Source: Promethearchaeota archaeon
GTDB taxonomy: Archaea; Asgardarchaeota; Lokiarchaeia; Sigynarchaeales; SOKP01
Direction of reading: 5' to 3'
Assembly: GCA_019057975.1 (NCBI GenBank)
Contig: JAHLWJ010000201.1
Location: 1-7,966, forward strand
DNA length: 7,966 nucleotides
The notes under the pieces were generated by a model. The model was not told the origin of the DNA, ran no database searches, and was given only the letters and a program-made list of their open reading frames with translations. The position numbers and the translations under genes were made by a program. Of the stretch, positions 4,531-7,966 are shown piece after piece; position 1 is the first letter of the stretch; every line of letters begins with the position of its first letter.

Positions 4531-4896
4531 CTAATGAGATTTTTTATTTGATTTAGATTTTTCTTTTATTCCAAAGTCTTTTAATGTAGCAGTTGCTTTT
4601 TCATCTCCAGTTAGTTTAGATATGGCTGCTTTTTCATCCATTCCTGTGACAATAAATATTGTTGCTTTTTCATCCATTCCTGCTAATTTAGATATGGCTG
4701 CTTTTTCATCTCCTGTTAGTTTAGATATGGCTACTTTTTCATCCATTCCTGTGACTTTTAATGATTCATCAACTTTTCCTATTCTAATATCACCTTTTTC
4801 ATCTTTACAAACGATATAGTCCTCTACTATAAGACATCCTTTGTCAGGTACATCATCTAATTGGAATTTTACTCTATTTTTTTCTACTTTACCCAT
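4531..4896 (-). CDS. Tandem-repeat protein with GMDEKAAISKLT units
   Basis: 121 residues, no family recognised. Residues 1-49 look like a small beta-rich head (VKFQLDDVPDKGCLIVEDYIVCKDEKGDIRIGK; two Cys, 21 and 30). Residues 50-106 are five tandem units of 10-12 residues: GMDEKVAISKLT, GDEKAAISKLA, GMDEKATIFIVT, GMDEKAAISKLT, GDEKATATLK. The tail (107-121) is Lys/Ser rich (KEKSKSNKKS). Each unit alternates a charged D-E-K turn with a short hydrophobic strand or helix, so a solenoid, fibre or adhesive rod is plausible; a head of degenerate repeats (GKVDESLKVT, 40-49) suggests growth by duplication. There is no signal peptide or membrane segment, yet the next gene encodes a membrane-anchored protein 25 bases downstream. 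Frequent Met gain or loss (12- versus 11-residue units) shows in-frame copy changes. The opposite strand also stays open across the repeats, but it reads as an unlikely S/P/A-rich shadow. Confidence 0.65.
   Translation of the reverse strand: MGKVEKNRVKFQLDDVPDKGCLIVEDYIVCKDEKGDIRIGKVDESLKVTGMDEKVAISKLTGDEKAAISKLAGMDEKATIFIVTGMDEKAAISKLTGDEKATATLKDFGIKEKSKSNKKSH
4579..4749 (-). repeat. Intragenic tandem repeats of 33/36 bases
   Basis: Plus-strand units around CTGCTTTTTCATC(CAT)TCCTG recur with 33- or 36-base spacing. They differ by presence or absence of one CAT triplet (a Met codon on the coding strand). The units stay in frame, and the best preserved pair repeats at about 69 bases. Copy number may vary between strains by recombination or slippage. 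Confidence 0.75.
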
Positions 4897-5113
4897 AATT
4901 ATTATCCAAGATATTATTATAAATCAAAATATTAAAATATATGGTATTGTAAATCAAAATTTATCTTTATAAAGAAAGCAATTCAATTACCTGAGATTAA
5001 ATTTTAGTTGATAAAATTCTTTTAGAATCTGAAGATAAATATTTAAGGATTAATTTTCATAATAAAAGTATAATTATACAATTTAGTTGAAAATCCTATA
5101 TTCACATTTAATT
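4897..5113. promoter_or_regulatory. Divergent promoter region between the repeat-protein pair and the OLD nuclease gene
   Basis: This 217-base spacer must drive both divergent units. It holds the perfect palindrome TCTTTATAAAGA (4964-4975), whose core is a TATA box in both directions. Two direct copies of AAATCAAAAT (4921-4930 and 4951-4960) lie exactly 30 bases apart, about three helical turns. A further AATATTTAAGG (5036-5046) and TATAATTATA (5070-5079) are candidate TATA boxes for the nuclease gene. TATAAAGAAAG (4969-4979) is shared with the promoter at 106-116. Confidence 0.4.
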
Positions 5114-7363
5114 ATGAAAATAAAATTAACTGAATTTAGAGTTCAGAATTTCAGATGTTTAGACGATAGTGGTTGGATAGATATTAACGATATAACAGCA
5201 CTAGTTGGTATTAATGAATCAGGAAAAACTGCAATTTTACAAGCACTCCGTTCGTTAAATCCAGGTAATGATATCGTTGATATTGATAAGATTAGAGACT
5301 TTCCGAGAGTAAGATTAACTCGAGATTATTCTCCAGATAAAATAGTAGCTCAAGGTAAATTTTTAATTCCTAACGAATATGTTATTGAAAAAAAACTACA
5401 CCAAAAATTTAATATTCCTCAAGATAAAGACTTATTTTTAATTTTAACGAGATTGTATAATCAAAATCTTTTAATTGATTTTGAAGATATAAGTTTTGAA
5501 AAGAAATATATTCAGGAAATTTTTGACAAATTACAGAATTTAAGAGGAGAGATAAATCGAAAGCAAATTGAATCGCCAAAAATAGAGGTTAGTGAGCAGC
5601 AAGAAAACCAAAATAAAGAAGTTGAAAATCAAAAAGAAACACCATCACAATTTACAGAAACCGTCAAAAAGACAATTATTGTTATTTTAGATCAATTCAG
5701 GAAGTCATTGAATGAAGAATATAATAAAGATTCCATATTTGAAAATGAAACAAATAGAAATCAATTAAAAGGATTAATAGATGTATACAATAATGAATTA
5801 AGTAAATATTTTAACACAGCTAAAGAAGAATTAAAACCTTTTTTAGACTATTTAGAAACCACGATTTCAGAATTAAGTGAAAAATGTAATAAAACAAAAC
5901 TTTATGATGAGATCAAACCAGATTTACCTGTTTTTATATATTTTGAAGACTATCAAATATTAAAAGGAAGTATTGATATTTCTAAACTTATTAAAGCACT
6001 AAAGGAAGATTTAAATTATGCTGAAATCAAAATCCAAGATATATTATTCAAGCATGTAAAACTTGATCCTTTTGAAATTTATAAATTAGGACCTCGTTAT
6101 TTAACAAAAGAGCAAGAATCACAATTACAACAAAGAATTAATCAGAAAAATATCTCAGCAAATCAAATAACTACAGAATTTTATGCTAAAGTTAATGTAG
6201 AAAAGGAAAGACAACTCCAAGAGAGAAAAATTTTACTTGATTCAGCCTCACAAGCTATGACAGAAACATTGAATAAATCCTTTCAAGAAAAAGAGTATCT
6301 GGTAGAATACACAACAGATGGACAATATCTCCAAATCTTAGTTTCTGATGATGTGAAAAGGTCAAAAATTAACTTAGAGGACAGAAGTAAAGGATTTAGA
6401 TGGTATTTTTCATTCTTTTTAGTATTTTTAGTAGAGTCTGAAGGATTACATAAAAATGCAATATTATTACTGGATGAACCTGGAATACATCTTCATTTAA
6501 AAGCACAATTTAATTTGATTAATTTTTTTCAAAAGCTAAAAGAAACAAACCAGATAATATATACAACACACTCACCATTTTTAATTGATGAAAATCATTT
6601 AGAACAGGTTAGATCTGTTTTCCAAGATAAAGATGGAATAACTATAATCACAGATAATAATTTAATACCTGATGAGAAGTCAATTTTTCCTCTACAAGCA
6701 GCTTTGAGTTATAAGACAAGTCAAGTTATTTATAAAGGATTAAAACAATTGCTTGTTGAAGGAGACAGTGATTATAATTATATTAAAGCAATCAATAAAA
6801 TCTTATTCAAATTAGGAAAAGAAACTCTTGATAAAGATATTATCATTGTTCCATGCAAAAGTGCATCAAAAATTGATATGTATGCTCGATTATTTATTGA
6901 TTTAGAAAATGTTCCAGTTGTACTTCTTGATTCTGATAAAGAAGGAAAAATAGTTCATAACAATCTTATCAGTAGCACTCTTTTTAAAGAACATAAAAAA
7001 AATGTGATGCTTATCAGTGACTATATTAAAGAAAAATATGAATTAGAAATAGAAGATTTAATTGGTAAAGAACTAATTGTTGAGACAATTAATAGAAATA
7101 ATTTGACAAATTCTCCTATTTCAGCAGAAGATATCAAAGATGGATCACTAATCGATAATATAGTTGCATATTGTAAACGAGAAAAAATCGAATTTAAAGA
7201 TAGAATTGATTGGAAATACCAATTATCTGTAAAATTTAAAAACGATATTTTTGAAATGAATATTGAAGAGATTAATAATAAAATTAATCAAGATAAAATC
7301 AATATTTACGAAAAGTTAGTTAAGAATATAAATAAACTTGCCCTAAAAAAGAATATTGATTAA
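5114..7363 (+). CDS. OLD-family endonuclease: ABC-type ATPase fused to Toprim nuclease
   Basis: 749 residues from ATG 5114; an in-frame TTG at 5087 would add nine residues but looks less likely, because the family's N-terminal strand (KIKLTEFRVQNFRCL) begins right at the ATG. Walker A is GINESGKT (32-39). A long Gln/Glu/Lys-rich, coiled-coil-like insert follows (about 95-400). The ABC signature equivalent is DRSKGFRW (423-430), Walker B is AILLLDEPG with Asp454/Glu455, and the switch His is in TTHSPF (His486). The Toprim domain starts at LLVEGDSDY (Glu549, Asp551, Asp553) and has the metal-binding VVLLDSDKEG (Asp606, Asp608). All catalytic motifs are intact, so it should be an active ATP-regulated DNA nuclease like P2 OLD or GajA. 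A C-terminal region of about 130 residues follows the DxD motif. No UvrD-like GajB helicase lies downstream, so this is not classical Gabija; a class 1 solitary OLD, or a system with the neighbouring genes, is more likely. Confidence 0.9.
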   Translation: MKIKLTEFRVQNFRCLDDSGWIDINDITALVGINESGKTAILQALRSLNPGNDIVDIDKIRDFPRVRLTRDYSPDKIVAQGKFLIPNEYVIEKKLHQKFNIPQDKDLFLILTRLYNQNLLIDFEDISFEKKYIQEIFDKLQNLRGEINRKQIESPKIEVSEQQENQNKEVENQKETPSQFTETVKKTIIVILDQFRKSLNEEYNKDSIFENETNRNQLKGLIDVYNNELSKYFNTAKEELKPFLDYLETTISELSEKCNKTKLYDEIKPDLPVFIYFEDYQILKGSIDISKLIKALKEDLNYAEIKIQDILFKHVKLDPFEIYKLGPRYLTKEQESQLQQRINQKNISANQITTEFYAKVNVEKERQLQERKILLDSASQAMTETLNKSFQEKEYLVEYTTDGQYLQILVSDDVKRSKINLEDRSKGFRWYFSFFLVFLVESEGLHKNAILLLDEPGIHLHLKAQFNLINFFQKLKETNQIIYTTHSPFLIDENHLEQVRSVFQDKDGITIITDNNLIPDEKSIFPLQAALSYKTSQVIYKGLKQLLVEGDSDYNYIKAINKILFKLGKETLDKDIIIVPCKSASKIDMYARLFIDLENVPVVLLDSDKEGKIVHNNLISSTLFKEHKKNVMLISDYIKEKYELEIEDLIGKELIVETINRNNLTNSPISAEDIKDGSLIDNIVAYCKREKIEFKDRIDWKYQLSVKFKNDIFEMNIEEINNKINQDKINIYEKLVKNINKLALKKNID

Positions 7364-7366
7364 ATT

Positions 7367-7408
7367 CAAATTTCTTTAAATTTGCATATTCATAATAAAA
7401 TGAATATG
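7367..7408 (+). terminator. Tandem hairpins directly after the OLD gene
   Basis: Two perfect stem-loops stand back to back, four bases past the stop: CAAATTT-CTTT-AAATTTG (7367-7384) and CATATTCAT-AATAAA-ATGAATATG (7385-7408). They are AT-rich and lack an immediate T tract, so they may protect the 3' end rather than terminate transcription. Confidence 0.4.
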
Positions 7409-7535
7409 AATTATAATCAAATAAAGCTACAAAAACTTGTAACTAAGAAATTAAAAGCAAATTCTTAAAATACTCATTTTGAAATCAAAATTTTATCAGG
7501 GATAAAAATAAAGTATTGTAATTTATAATAATAAC

Positions 7536-7547
7536 TTTTTTTTTTTT
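7536..7547 (+). terminator. T12 tract
   Basis: Twelve consecutive T residues, the longest in the window, lie 173 bases past the OLD stop codon and well before the next promoter. This is a strong candidate archaeal intrinsic terminator. Between the hairpins and this tract (7409-7535) only AT-rich sequence and the inverted repeat ATTTTGA-AA-TCAAAAT (7476-7491) are seen. Confidence 0.55.
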
Positions 7548-7672
7548 AATTTAGGCATCATATTACAGGAAAATACCAATCAATATCTACCATTATTGGT
7601 CTAAATTAGTTTTATAAAGAGGGTATTGGATCAATTTACAAATCTTAAAGGAAGACAGGAAGGGAGTCATTG

Positions 7673-7746
7673 GAAGTAAAAGTAAAGATTATGATTTTGT
7701 CGTTATATTTTTAAAAATTATTTAAATATCAATAGATATTATATAT
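7673..7746 (+). promoter_or_regulatory. Promoter region of the small membrane-protein gene with shared block
   Basis: GAAGTAAAAGTAAAGATT followed by ATTTTGTCG (7673-7702) is almost identical to the block at 37-65. Downstream lie ATTTAAATATC (7720-7730), the inverted repeat AATATC-AATA-GATATT (7725-7740) and ATTATATATTT (7738-7748). The last box is about 25-30 bases before ATG 7774, which fits a leaderless transcript. The CTATAGA palindrome of the other copies is replaced here by the GATATC-like repeat. Confidence 0.5.
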
Positions 7747-7773
7747 TTGAAATCACAAATTAATAGTGTTATT

Positions 7774-7944
7774 ATGGCTGATGAAGAAATCCAAGATGAA
7801 TTAAAAAAACTGGGAAAAAAACTTGATGATATTAAAAAAATTAACGATGCAATTCATAAAATACTCTTAGTTATAGTTTTTATCCTGATTTGTTTCTTCT
7901 TTATGAGTTTTATATATTTCTCCGGGCATTTCCCCCCCATATAA
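7774..7944 (+). CDS. Small one-TM membrane protein of unknown function
   Basis: 56 residues from ATG 7774 (MADEEIQDELKKLGKKLDDI...); an in-frame TTG at 7747 would add nine residues. Residues 2-28 form a charged, probably amphipathic or coiled-coil helix with heptad-like L/I spacing. Residues 29-50 (ILLVIVFILICFFFMSFIYF) are a single transmembrane helix, and a six-residue end, GHFPPI, follows. It resembles many tiny archaeal membrane proteins without known function; small holin-like, toxin-like or anchor roles are possible and cannot be separated from sequence. The C7 tract at 7932-7938 lies in the last codons, so a one-base slip would replace the C-terminus and run beyond this window. It has its own promoter carrying the shared block and is separated from the OLD gene by a T12 tract, so it is probably transcribed independently. 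Confidence 0.5.
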   Translation: MADEEIQDELKKLGKKLDDIKKINDAIHKILLVIVFILICFFFMSFIYFSGHFPPI

Positions 7945-7966
7945 TATTAAGAATCATTTTGGACAT

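Noticed and set aside
4622..4819. Plus-strand open frame of 65 codons rich in S, P, A and F
   Set aside because: It lies opposite the tandem-repeat gene and stays open only because the repeats avoid stops in that frame; the minus-strand protein has a better start context, head domain and operon partner.
5087..5113. TTG 5087 as start of the OLD gene
   Set aside because: The nine extra residues lack family likeness and no ribosome site precedes them; ATG 5114 starts exactly at the conserved first strand.
37..7702. CRISPR array or insertion-sequence ends formed by the repeated A-rich blocks
   Set aside because: The copies are kilobases apart, all in the same orientation, imperfect and each next to a gene start; no regular spacing, transposase or target duplication is present.
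5087..7944. Gabija or PARIS system
   Set aside because: No UvrD-like helicase (GajB) follows the OLD gene, and the downstream gene is a tiny membrane protein; no AriA/AriB-type pair is present.

Overview
The window is very AT-rich DNA that looks archaeal. Promoter-like regions carry TATA boxes of the TTTATAAA type rather than paired -35/-10 boxes. Two genes have leaders matching the archaeal anti-Shine-Dalgarno complement (GTGATCC before the gene at 2388, GGTGCGGTG before the gene at 4505), and several others have no ribosome site and may be leaderless. The content (orphan PAS protein, NYN nuclease with a zinc knuckle, membrane-anchored zinc ribbon, tiny AbrB-like proteins, TIR and OLD proteins) fits an accessory region of an archaeon. 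An Asgard-type genome is possible, but the window does not prove it.

Layout. 1-1001: a promoter, a small membrane zinc-ribbon protein split by an apparent one-base frameshift, and a membrane-anchored TIR protein. 1002-1432: non-coding, with a GC-richer island and a compact TATA / hairpin / T9 unit that could be a small RNA. 1433-1960 (-): an NYN-domain (DUF88/LabA-type) putative RNase. 1961-2387: non-coding, with short hairpins, a G7 tract and a promoter. 2388-2576 (+): a tiny AbrB-like protein, overlapping tail to tail with an orphan PAS-domain protein (2573-3112, -). 3400-3606 and 3769-3987 (+): two small proteins, the second with an AbrB-like C-terminus, separated by another GC-richer patch. 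4086-4896 (-): a two-gene unit encoding a tandem-repeat protein and then a one-TM protein with a probable beta-rich domain. 5114-7363 (+), divergent from that unit: a full-length OLD-family ATPase-Toprim nuclease, followed by tandem hairpins and a T12 tract. 7774-7944 (+): a small one-TM protein.

How the genes may work together. TIR, NYN and OLD proteins are families often found in prokaryotic defence loci, so the window has a defence-island flavour, although no complete known system (Thoeris, CBASS, Gabija, PARIS) is visible. The most unusual signal is regulatory. Four small genes (171, 2388, 3400, 7774) share an upstream A-rich block around AAAGTAA, with the TTTTGTCG end conserved only in the first and last copies. 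Three of the four also have CTATAGA-type palindromes between the block and the gene. This suggests a local regulon, possibly controlled by the AbrB-like proteins encoded inside the window; that link is inference.
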